Assembly (NCBI RefSeq): GCF_037072025.1
Contig: NZ_JAXHDD010000007.1
Span: forward strand, 1 to 64,000
From: Pseudogracilibacillus sp037072025
GTDB lineage: Bacteria; Bacillota; Bacilli; Bacillales; Amphibacillaceae
DNA length: 64,000 bases
Direction: 5' to 3'
Within the stretch, counting starts at the first letter, position 1, and every line of letters begins with the position of its first letter. Made by a program: the position numbers and the translations under genes. Shown piece after piece: positions 1-7,792 of this stretch. The notes beneath the pieces are model-generated. The model made no database searches, was not told the DNA's origin, and saw only the letters and a program-made list of their open reading frames with translations.

Positions 1-49
1 TTATCCGAAAATGGACGTCTGCTCTAATTTGGGCGCAAAAAAGCCCCCC

Positions 50-79
50 TCCAAAAAAAGTAATTTCACTTTTTTTGGA
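50..79. terminator. Perfect hairpin, probable terminator of the gene left of the window
   Basis: Arms of 12 bp (50-61 and 68-79, left arm TCCAAAAAAAGT) enclose a 6-nt loop. The arms themselves supply A and T runs, so the hairpin could act on either strand. No gene is visible to its left, so what it terminates is unknown. Confidence 0.55.
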
Positions 80-89
80 AATCATTCAT

Positions 90-660
90 ATTAAATCAAT
101 GCTTTTTTACTGTCCCTTTCGTATTTGTTAGGACTTGTTTCCGTTCTCGAGACTACTTGTGTCTATCGTAAGTAAAGTTAACATATCATACCTGTTTCCA
201 CTAAGGTGCTCGCCATGCATCCTTCTAAAACGTGGAGAGGTTGTATGTAACCGTACTTCGCCATAGAGTTGATCTTTAGTATGATCACAGTCCCTGTAAT
301 ATTATGATTAACAGAGTAGCTCAAAATTAAACCGCATGCCCCCATTTTCATACATTGCGGTGTCTGTAAAGACATAGGAGTTTTGAACACGCACTTATAG
401 TTGAACTGTACAGAAAGTCCATCGCCACGGATATATACACAGCGCTCATTTTAAGGCGACTGACCTAGCTGCTTATGCTACTCCTTTAGAAGTCTTGCCT
501 AGGCCTATCCTCAAGCGCCTGTAAGGACGTCCTAGTGTCGATACAGGACACAAATCTTTACGGTGGGATGAAAGTGTAGCTACTACGATCCACCAGGACA
601 TGACCACTTTTAGCTGACTAGTAGTCTCCATGTATTTACTCTACTATTGAGGTAGTCTTT
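90..660. other. Unassigned, comparatively GC-rich stretch without a convincing gene
   Basis: About 550 bases between the first hairpin and the AT-rich leader of ftsE. By eye it is richer in G+C than the neighbouring intergenic DNA and contains small palindromes such as AGGACGTCCT near 524-533. A short reverse-strand open frame (178-390) has no ribosome site and no family resemblance that I recognise. It may be a decayed gene, an RNA gene or foreign DNA; nothing in it could be identified. Confidence 0.4.
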
Positions 661-865
661 AAAAACACTTTACTATTTGTTTAATTATTTTTATAACCGA
701 AATATTACTGAGAAAAAGGACCAATTTTTATACAACGAAAAAAATCACATTTCTCTAAATACAATCCTAAAACCAATCCTAATGCAGTTTTGAGGAAATG
801 TTATAAAACTATTATATTTGAAATGTAATTGTAATAATTTTTTAGACAAAAATGCTGTAGTTTTA

Positions 866-874
866 TGGTATGCT
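866..874 (+). promoter_or_regulatory. Candidate extended -10 promoter ahead of ftsE
   Basis: TGGTATGCT is a TGn extended -10 element with core TATGCT (869-874). No good -35 hexamer is visible at 16-18 bp. It lies about 85 bp upstream of the ftsE start in otherwise AT-rich DNA, so this is a weak call. Confidence 0.3.
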
Positions 875-959
875 ATATATATCTGTTAGTGATTTTGTAG
901 AATTTTGAAGTATGATACATAGTAGATAGCTAATAAATTTTAACGAAGGTGAATTTTAT

Positions 960-1646
960 ATGATAATAATGAAAGATGTCTCTAAGACATATTCAAATGG
1001 AGTAACAGCACTTACTGGTATTAACATCAATATAGAAAAAGGCGAATTCGTATATATCGTTGGACCTAGTGGGGCTGGTAAATCGACCTTTATCAGGCTC
1101 ATTTATCGTGAGGAAGTACCTACGCAAGGCGAAATAATTATCAAAAATATCAGGACGAATGAAATGAAAAATAAAGAAATTCCTTATTTACGAAGAGAGA
1201 TTGGTGTTGTCTTCCAAGACTTTAAGTTACTTCCAAGATTAACAGTTTACGAGAATGTTGCTTTTGCACTTGAAGTAATTGAAGAATCTCCGAGATTAAT
1301 TCAAGACCGGGTAATGGAAGTATTAGATTTAGTTGGATTAAAGAATAAGGCACGCTCATTTCCAGACGAGTTGTCTGGTGGAGAACAACAACGGGTTTCT
1401 ATCGCTAGAGCAATTGCGAATCACCCAAAAATAGTTATTGCAGATGAGCCAACCGGTAACTTGGACCCGGAAACGTCTTGGACTATTATGCGTATTTTTG
1501 AAGAGATAAATTTACGTGGTACGACACTTATTATGGCTACACATAGTAAAGAAATAGTGAACACGATTAAAAAGCGTGTTATTGCAATCGAAAACGGAAT
1601 TATTGTAAGAGACGAAGATCAAGGGGATTATGGAATATGGTTATGA
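960..1646 (+). CDS. ftsE: Cell division ABC transporter ATPase FtsE
   Basis: A 228-residue ATPase, the usual length for FtsE. Walker A GPSGAGKST is at residues 35-43, the Q-loop is in VVFQDFKLLP, the signature LSGGEQQ is at 138-144 and Walker B VIADEP at 159-164. FtsE pairs with membrane protein FtsX at the cytoplasmic face and, in firmicutes, relays an ATPase-driven signal to an extracellular peptidoglycan hydrolase. The ribosome site GAAGGTGA precedes the ATG. The gene overlaps ftsX by 10 bp, implying translational coupling, and an M23 hydrolase gene follows ftsX. Confidence 0.97.
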   Translation: MIIMKDVSKTYSNGVTALTGININIEKGEFVYIVGPSGAGKSTFIRLIYREEVPTQGEIIIKNIRTNEMKNKEIPYLRREIGVVFQDFKLLPRLTVYENVAFALEVIEESPRLIQDRVMEVLDLVGLKNKARSFPDELSGGEQQRVSIARAIANHPKIVIADEPTGNLDPETSWTIMRIFEEINLRGTTLIMATHSKEIVNTIKKRVIAIENGIIVRDEDQGDYGIWL

Positions 1647-2536
1647 GATTTAGTACGTTGAAACGACATTTTCGTGAAGGTGCAAAAAATATCTTTCGTA
1701 ATGGTTGGATGTCTGTCGCTTCGATCGGGGCCGTTACAGTTACGTTGATACTTGTAGGTACGTTTGTTGCGCTCATGTTAAATATTAATGAAATGGCGAA
1801 TAAAGTTGAAGAAGATGTTGAAATAAAAGTATTGATTGAACTGACAGCGGAAGAGGATGAAATAAAAAATTTAAATAATGAAATAGAAAAAATTTCCGGG
1901 ATAGATACGATTCGCTTTTCTTCTAAAGATGATGAATTGCAGGGACTCGTTGAAGGTATGGGAGAAGAAGGGCAAGCTTGGGAAATGTTTGAGCAAGATA
2001 ACCCACTAAACCATGCGTATGTAGTAAAAGCAAAAAATCCACAAGATACAGAAAAGATCGCATCCCAAATTGAAAAATTTGATCCAGTTTATAAAGTTAT
2101 TTACGGACAAGATGTTGTTCCAAGGTTATTTAAATTCAATAATTATGCTAGAGTGATTGGACTAGCTTTGATTGTAGGTCTTGTGTTAACGGCTGTGTTT
2201 TTAATCTCAAACACAATTAAACTAACAATCATGGCAAGAAGTAGAGAAATTGGAATTATGAAGTTAGTAGGAGCAACGAATGGATTTATAAGATGGCCGT
2301 TTTTTGTTGAGGGACTGCTTTTGGGAATTCTAGGTTCAATTCTTCCAATTATAGTAATTACAACAGCTTATTATCTAGCTATAGAAAATATTAGCGGACA
2401 AACATCATTCCATTTTGTTAAACTGCTTCCATTTAATCCGTTTATTTGGCAGCTATCAGGGATTATATTCTTAGTTGGTGCTCTTATTGGAATGTTGGGA
2501 AGTGGAATGAGTGTGCGGAAGTTTTTAAAAGTTTAA
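1637..2536 (+). CDS. ftsX: Cell division membrane protein FtsX
   Basis: A 299-residue protein with the FtsX layout: one N-terminal membrane segment (about residues 25-50), a large extracellular loop (about 55-170), then three C-terminal membrane segments carrying the conserved REIGIMKLVGATNGFIRWPF stretch. The extracellular loop is the family's docking surface for coiled-coil hydrolase regulators. The ATG lies inside the 3' end of ftsE, about 8 nt after AAGGGG; an in-frame ATG two codons later is a less well spaced alternative. Confidence 0.96.
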   Translation: MVMRFSTLKRHFREGAKNIFRNGWMSVASIGAVTVTLILVGTFVALMLNINEMANKVEEDVEIKVLIELTAEEDEIKNLNNEIEKISGIDTIRFSSKDDELQGLVEGMGEEGQAWEMFEQDNPLNHAYVVKAKNPQDTEKIASQIEKFDPVYKVIYGQDVVPRLFKFNNYARVIGLALIVGLVLTAVFLISNTIKLTIMARSREIGIMKLVGATNGFIRWPFFVEGLLLGILGSILPIIVITTAYYLAIENISGQTSFHFVKLLPFNPFIWQLSGIIFLVGALIGMLGSGMSVRKFLKV

Positions 2537-2602
2537 TTCTAGAAAATATTTATTTATGAATGGTAATAACATTTTAAGTAAGCAAGAGGGGATAATACAA
2601 CG

Positions 2603-4048
2603 ATGAAAAGATTTAGATTTATTAGTATAATAATTACTTTTGTAATTGCTATGTCAATTGTCGATCATTCTATTTCAGCGGAATCTGTTCAAAAAGTTGA
2701 TAAAGAAATTAAAGAATTAGAAAAAGAGAAAAGTAAACTGAATGAAAAACAAAACAACATTAATAGTGATAAAAAAGATGTTGAAAATAAAATGGACAAA
2801 AATTTAAGCAGCCAAAAATCTGTTGAAGAAAAAGTGAAACAAATTTCGAATGAGTTGGATGCAACGGAAGCAGATATCGAAACAAAGTCTGCCGAGATAG
2901 AAGCTACAAACAAAGAGATTAAAGAATTAGAAGCAGAAATAAAACAATTAAAAGCAGAAATTAAAGAGTTGGAAGAAAAAATTAAAAAACGAGAAGCTTT
3001 ATTAAAAGACCGACTACGTTCTATCCAGGAAACTGGAGGGAATGAAAAATACATAACAGTAATTCTAGGTTCACAGAGTTTTAATGAGTTAATCTCAAGA
3101 TCTTCTGCGGTAAACTCGATAATGGATCAAGATAAAAGTATCATGGAAGAGCAGGAAGCAGATCAACGAGCATTAGAACAAAAACAAAAAGAAGTAGAAC
3201 AGAAAAAAGCTGATGTTGAGGAAAAAAAGGCTAAGCAAGAAAAACAAAAAGCAAACTTAGAATCATTAAAAAATAAACTCAATAAACAAAAGTCAGAAAA
3301 AGAGAAGCTTAAAGCTCACCTTGAAACAGAATATGAAGAATTAGAAGAGCATAATTTAAGTTTAGAAGACGAGCAACAACTTATTAATAGTCAAGCAGCT
3401 GTCGTTGAACAAGCAAAAGAATTAGCAGAGTCCGAAAAAGCAAGATTGGAACAAGAAGAACGTGAACGTGCTGCGGCAAAAGCATCTTCGTCTGAAGGTT
3501 CAAATTCACCTGAAGGTTCAAATTCTGCTGGAGACTCAAATTCATCTGGAGACTCAAATTCATCTGGAAGCTCAAAGTCTACTGGAGGCTCAAATTCATC
3601 TGGAGGTTCAAAGTCAACTGGAGACTCTCCATCAGCTAAGTCATCTACTGTAAGTAAGAGCGGATTTATTTGGCCAGCATCTGGAAGATTATCTTCTGGA
3701 TATGGACCTAGAATACATCCAATTACCGGACAAGTAGGTAAAATGCATAACGGTATTGATATTGCAGCACCAACTGGAACATCAGTATATTCAGTATCTG
3801 CAGGTGTTGTAGCCTATGCAGGTTGGATGAATGGGTATGGTAACACAATTATGATTTCCCATGGATCTACAACAACGTTATATGCACATTTAAGCAGCAT
3901 TTCAGTTTCTGTTGGGCAAACTGTAAGTCAAGGACAACAAATCGGTGCTATAGGAAGTACTGGAAACTCAACAGGACCACATTTACATTTTGAAGTACAT
4001 CCGGGCGGATATAAAAATCCAGCAAATCCAATGGGTTACTTACCTTAA
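2603..4048 (+). CDS. Secreted coiled-coil M23 peptidoglycan endopeptidase, probable FtsEX effector
   Basis: A 481-residue exported protein. A signal peptide ends near SISA-ES (about residue 26). Residues about 28-290 are long Lys/Glu-rich coiled coils. A Ser/Gly/Asn linker of eight 6-residue repeats covers about 298-345. The C-terminal 120 residues are an M23 (LytM) domain with the zinc-ligand patterns HNGID and HLHFE. M23 enzymes cut peptidoglycan cross-bridges or stem peptides. The coiled-coil plus LytM layout recalls EnvC and the coiled-coil region of PcsB, both FtsEX partners. The gene starts 66 bp after ftsX, so it is very likely the hydrolase controlled by this FtsEX. Unlike EnvC it appears to keep its catalytic residues. 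Confidence 0.92.
   Translation: MKRFRFISIIITFVIAMSIVDHSISAESVQKVDKEIKELEKEKSKLNEKQNNINSDKKDVENKMDKNLSSQKSVEEKVKQISNELDATEADIETKSAEIEATNKEIKELEAEIKQLKAEIKELEEKIKKREALLKDRLRSIQETGGNEKYITVILGSQSFNELISRSSAVNSIMDQDKSIMEEQEADQRALEQKQKEVEQKKADVEEKKAKQEKQKANLESLKNKLNKQKSEKEKLKAHLETEYEELEEHNLSLEDEQQLINSQAAVVEQAKELAESEKARLEQEERERAAAKASSSEGSNSPEGSNSAGDSNSSGDSNSSGSSKSTGGSNSSGGSKSTGDSPSAKSSTVSKSGFIWPASGRLSSGYGPRIHPITGQVGKMHNGIDIAAPTGTSVYSVSAGVVAYAGWMNGYGNTIMISHGSTTTLYAHLSSISVSVGQTVSQGQQIGAIGSTGNSTGPHLHFEVHPGGYKNPANPMGYLP
3494..3637 (+). repeat. Eight 18-bp tandem repeats coding the hydrolase linker
   Basis: Eight consecutive in-frame units of 18 bp, each coding a hexapeptide such as GDSNSS, EGSNSP, GGSKST or GDSPSA. 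Units 3 and 4 are identical at the DNA level. The repeats form the flexible linker between the coiled coil and the M23 domain, and copy number could change by slippage without a frameshift. Confidence 0.9.
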
Positions 4049-4107
4049 AAATATAGGTTCATAAATATAACTAAATAAGTAGAGACAAAGGATTTTAATT
4101 CATAGAC

Positions 4108-4162
4108 AAATCCGAACTATAATTCAAATTTCTATAATAGAAGTTTGTAATAGTTCGGATTT
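4108..4162 (+). terminator. Terminator of the ftsEX-hydrolase operon (recurrent ATCCGAACTA type)
   Basis: Arms AAATCCGAACTA (4108-4119) and TAGTTCGGATTT (4151-4162) match perfectly, and a nested pairing of CAAATTTCT with AGAAGTTTG sits in the loop. TTCCTTTTTC follows. The same outer arms recur at 40041-40083, with variants elsewhere in the window. Confidence 0.85.
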
Positions 4163-4541
4163 TCCTTTTTCTGCTTTTGTATAATTTTTTGCTAATTGCC
4201 ATAAACCGTTCAGAAAGTGCTAGGGTTGTTTTCTGCTCTGAACTATTGATTTAAGCAGGCACGGCTCATCAACAGTCAGTGGATAAGTGTTGTGTAATTC
4301 CGTAGCAGTAGGTTGATTACTATCCGAATTTACTTTAAAGTATACGCATAGTAAAATTCTACGGTTGAAATAGTTACATACACTATTCTATCCCTGTAAT
4401 CGTTCGTGTTTAGAGTTAAACATTTTAGGCTCCCCAATTGATACTTAAAGTAAAAGATTCGACAAAGAATTGTAGGAACAAACTTGACCTTTATGGTAAA
4501 CTATAGAAAGTAACGATTTTCACAATATTTGAGGTGGAAGA
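4163..4541 (+). other. Intergenic region before ctpB, no gene seen
   Basis: No open frame with a ribosome site is present. A possible promoter has TTGTAG (4470-4475), a 16-bp gap and TATGGT (4492-4497). A second TTGACC (4484-4489) has no well-placed -10. CtpB is a sporulation protein in Bacillus, so a sporulation sigma factor could be used, but I cannot assign one. Confidence 0.4.
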
Positions 4542-5996
4542 ATGACTTTTAAAAAGCGTGAGTTAATTATTTTTATTTTAGTTACTTTTGCAGTTGGATT
4601 TTTAGGTGCATTTGCTGGTCTGAAATTATTGCAACCAAAAGTAAGTCAACAAGTTGAAATTCCCTTTGTAAAAGAAGGTAATAGTAGTGAGTTAGATGAA
4701 GATATGCAAACAATAAAACAAGCGTATGAATTGATTGAACAACATTATGTCGAGGGTGTTGAAGAAAATCAATTACTAGAAGGCGCTATTCAAGGCATGT
4801 TAGAAACATTAGATGATCCATACAGTTCTTTTATGAATACTGAAGCGATGGAAAGATTTAATGAACAAATTCAATCGTCTTTCCAAGGGATCGGTGCTGA
4901 AGTAAGCATGGTGGAAGGAAAAGTAACCATTGTCGCACCGATAAAGGATTCACCTGCTGAAAAAGCAGGATTACGGCCCAATGATCAAATTCTAAAAGTA
5001 GATGATGAAGAACTAGAAGGACTTAATTTGAATGAGGCTGTAGAAAAAATAAGAGGGGAAAAAGGTTCGGAAGTTGTATTATTAGTACAGAGAAAAGGTT
5101 CTTCTAAACCTTTTGAAGTGGAAATTGTTCGTGAAGATATACCAATTGAAACGGTTCATAAAGAATTAGAAACAGTTGATGGAAAGAAAACCGGGATTAT
5201 TGAAATAAGTTCATTTTCTGAAACGACTGCAAATGAATTTGAAGAAATCTTACTATCTTTAGAAGAAGATGGAATTGAAGGACTTGTCATAGATGTTCGT
5301 GGTAATCCAGGAGGTTTACTCGATTCAATAGAAGAAATTTTACATTCCTTTGTTCCAGATGACATTCCTTATTTACAAATTGAGGATGGGGAAGGGAAAA
5401 AAGACAAGTTTTATACGAATTTAAAAGAGAAAAAACCTTATCCAATTAGTGTAGTTATTGATGAGGGAAGTGCTTCTGCTTCTGAGATTTTGGCAGCAGC
5501 AATGAAAGAAATTGGTTATGATATTGTTGGTACGACAAGTTTCGGTAAAGGGACTGTTCAACAAGCAGTGCCAATCGGTAACAAAAAAGAAGAAAGTACG
5601 ATTAAATTAACGTTTTATAAATGGTTATCTCCAAAAGGTAATTGGATAAATGAAGTTGGGGTAGAACCAACCATAGAGCAAAAACAGCCGGAGTTCTTTT
5701 ATGCAAATCCAATCCAGGTTGAAAAAACATTAAAACTTGATAATACAGATGAACAAATTAAAAATGCACAAATTATGCTATCAGGTATTGGATATGATAC
5801 AAAACGAGACGACGGATATTTCGATAAGAAAACGAAACAAGCGGTAATGGAATTTCAAAAAGATCATGATCTTACAGTAAATGGAGAAATTAACGAAGAA
5901 ACGGCATATGCGATTGAGTCAAAAGTTATCGAGATAATTCGAAGTAAAGAACAGGATTTACAACTACAAAAAGCGTTGGAAGAACTGTATAAATAA
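4542..5996 (+). CDS. ctpB: S41 carboxy-terminal processing protease CtpB
   Basis: A 484-residue protease with an N-terminal membrane anchor (about residues 8-28), a PDZ domain (about 100-185) and an S41 catalytic core. The Ser-Lys-Gln residues fall at about Ser312 (GSASASE), Lys336 (FGKGT) and Gln340. A C-terminal peptidoglycan-binding repeat covers about 400-460. In B. subtilis CtpB acts between the forespore membranes and helps trigger SpoIVFB-dependent sigma-K activation, and it is likewise encoded near ftsEX. The start follows GAGGTGG at good spacing. Confidence 0.93.
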   Translation: MTFKKRELIIFILVTFAVGFLGAFAGLKLLQPKVSQQVEIPFVKEGNSSELDEDMQTIKQAYELIEQHYVEGVEENQLLEGAIQGMLETLDDPYSSFMNTEAMERFNEQIQSSFQGIGAEVSMVEGKVTIVAPIKDSPAEKAGLRPNDQILKVDDEELEGLNLNEAVEKIRGEKGSEVVLLVQRKGSSKPFEVEIVREDIPIETVHKELETVDGKKTGIIEISSFSETTANEFEEILLSLEEDGIEGLVIDVRGNPGGLLDSIEEILHSFVPDDIPYLQIEDGEGKKDKFYTNLKEKKPYPISVVIDEGSASASEILAAAMKEIGYDIVGTTSFGKGTVQQAVPIGNKKEESTIKLTFYKWLSPKGNWINEVGVEPTIEQKQPEFFYANPIQVEKTLKLDNTDEQIKNAQIMLSGIGYDTKRDDGYFDKKTKQAVMEFQKDHDLTVNGEINEETAYAIESKVIEIIRSKEQDLQLQKALEELYK

Positions 5997-6083
5997 AAAC
6001 ATAATAGAAAAATGAAAAGAATGTGTGCAACTTCTGTGAGAGGTAATGTTCCATTAAGATAGCATAAGAGCAGGTGAATGATA

Positions 6084-7286
6084 ATGTTAGAAACATGGCT
6101 AATTGAATTGGTTAAAGGTATTGGAAAACTTTTTATAAATCCTTTATTTTACTGGGGAATGCTCCTGTTTGTTATAACAGGATATAAACGAATTCGAAAA
6201 GAAAGAACATATTTTGGAATGAAGGTAAACGATATTTTTTCAGAAGGAAGTAAGACCTTCATAGTCTCGCTTTTGTTCAGCATTATCATTTCTCTTTTAG
6301 CTATTAGTTTTGGGATTATTATTTCCTTCGAGATAATGGCTGTACTAGTTATAGTGATGTTTATACTAAGTATAACTGGCTCAACTGCGATGTTATCGGC
6401 CAGTTATACCATTGGAATTTCGTTTATTTTGCTTTTGATTTTACCGTTTATTGATTTAGGTTCGTTAGATGCCTATGTAAACTATAATAATATTACGGTT
6501 ATACATTTTATCTCTATTGCTATTTTAACTGGACTGTTTTTACTTGTTGAATCGATATTAATCGGATTTAATAAAAGCAAACAATCTTTTCCTGCTTTAA
6601 CATTAAGTGAACGAGGAATTTGGATCGGTGAGCATCACCTGAAAAAGCTAATATTTATTCCGTTTTTTGCCTTAATACCAACGGAAAGTATTACTGGAAT
6701 TTCTCCTTTCTGGCCTTATTTTGAATATGGAAGCCAATCTTTTAGTTTAATCATGTTTCCATTTTTTATTGGCTACCATTATAAAGTGAGAAGTGAACTT
6801 CCACAGAAAGCTGCAGAGAAACTGTCACAGTCAACTTTATATTTAAGTTTAGTAGTTTTGACAATTGCAATTGGTAGTTTGTTTTATCCATTTCTGTCGT
6901 TTATTGCAATATTTATTGCTTTGATAGGAAAAGAATGGATGACATATCGACACCGGACAAAGGATCGGAAAAGACCTGCATATTTCACTCCATTACATCA
7001 AGGAGTCAAAGTACTGACGGTAATACCAAATAGTCGTGCAGATCGTTTAGGTATCTTAGTTGGGGAAACTATATTAAAAGTAAATGGACAAGTCGTCACT
7101 AATTCGTCACAATTCTATGAAGCATTACAAAATAGTGGAGCGTTTTTTAAACTTAATATATTAGATTATCAGGGAGAAGTACGGTTTGTAAATAGTGCAT
7201 TCTACGAGGAAGATCATCACGAATTAGGTGTTATCTTTGCAGAGGATCCAAATTTTTTTCCAATAAAAGCTTCCACAGCAAAATGA
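6084..7286 (+). CDS. minJ: Division-site and polar scaffold protein MinJ (PDZ membrane protein)
   Basis: About 400 residues with multiple membrane segments (at least seven hydrophobic helices over residues 10-295) and a C-terminal PDZ-like domain (about 305-395, including the RADRLGILVGETILKVNG stretch). Length, topology and position after ctpB match B. subtilis MinJ (YvjD), which links DivIVA to MinD at division sites. An ATG at 6078 abuts the AGGTGA site directly; the ATG at 6084 is better spaced and is used here. Confidence 0.85.
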   Translation: MLETWLIELVKGIGKLFINPLFYWGMLLFVITGYKRIRKERTYFGMKVNDIFSEGSKTFIVSLLFSIIISLLAISFGIIISFEIMAVLVIVMFILSITGSTAMLSASYTIGISFILLLILPFIDLGSLDAYVNYNNITVIHFISIAILTGLFLLVESILIGFNKSKQSFPALTLSERGIWIGEHHLKKLIFIPFFALIPTESITGISPFWPYFEYGSQSFSLIMFPFFIGYHYKVRSELPQKAAEKLSQSTLYLSLVVLTIAIGSLFYPFLSFIAIFIALIGKEWMTYRHRTKDRKRPAYFTPLHQGVKVLTVIPNSRADRLGILVGETILKVNGQVVTNSSQFYEALQNSGAFFKLNILDYQGEVRFVNSAFYEEDHHELGVIFAEDPNFFPIKASTAK

Positions 7287-7306
7287 TATAATAAAGCTTT
7301 TAAAAG

Positions 7307-7348
7307 AAATTACAAGATGTGTAAAAAGTCACAACTTGTAATTTTTTT
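7307..7348 (+). terminator. Terminator after minJ
   Basis: Arms AAATTACAAG (7307-7316) and CTTGTAATTT (7335-7344) pair and are followed by a T run. The hairpin occupies the start of the next open frame, which argues against a start codon at 7317. Confidence 0.85.
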
Positions 7349-7377
7349 ATTTTATGATGTAGTTAACAATAAAGGAA

Positions 7378-7685
7378 TGATAAGGAGGAGTGCTGTTTTA
7401 GCTATTCCAAAAAGACCGGAAGTTGACAATGATGACGTGGAACAAACTGAATTCTCTGTTGGTGATACAGTTGAAGTGAATGTAACGGTAAGAGATGTTA
7501 TACATCATTTGGTATTTATGATCCAGATATGAATATTGTTGGGCAAACACAAGCAATGCCGGATTATACGAACACATTTTATTTTACTTTTTCATAAACC
7601 TGGTACGTATCAAAAATTATGTCTTAAATATTGTAGATTGGCACACCATTTAATGGGTGCTGAAATTATAGATTTGTCATTATAA
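7378..7685 (+). pseudogene. Decayed cytochrome c oxidase subunit II-like CuA cupredoxin
   Basis: Three reading frames in turn give pieces of one protein: PKRPEVDNDDVEQTEF...VRDVIHH, then GIYDPDMNIVGQTQAMPDY, then KPGTYQKLCLKYCRLAHHLM. The last piece carries the CuA pattern C-x3-C-x3-H-x2-M of COX2. At least two frameshifts separate the pieces, and the Gly normally following the second Cys is Arg. A fossil of a small membrane or periplasmic CuA protein is the best reading. Sequencing error could explain one shift but hardly all the changes. Confidence 0.8.
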
Positions 7686-7713
7686 AAAGAGTTTGATAAA
7701 TAAACGTATATAT

Positions 7714-7748
7714 GGAATGTTAGTTCGGTAATATGGTACAATTATAAT
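7714..7748 (+). promoter_or_regulatory. uvrBA promoter overlapped by a LexA (DinR)-like SOS box
   Basis: TTAGTT (7720-7725), a 17-bp spacer and TATAAT (7743-7748) make a sigma-A promoter. GGAATGTTAGTTCG (7714-7727) read on the reverse strand is CGAACTAACATTCC, which fits the firmicute LexA box CGAAC-N4-GTTCG at most positions and covers the -35. SOS control of uvrBA is known in Bacillus. Confidence 0.75.
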
Positions 7749-7792
7749 GGTTGAAAATTAATGATAGACTTATATAGATTGGAGTTCTAAAT

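Noticed and set aside
178..390. 70-codon reverse frame before ftsE
   Set aside because: No ribosome site, no recognisable family and odd composition; kept only as part of the unassigned region.
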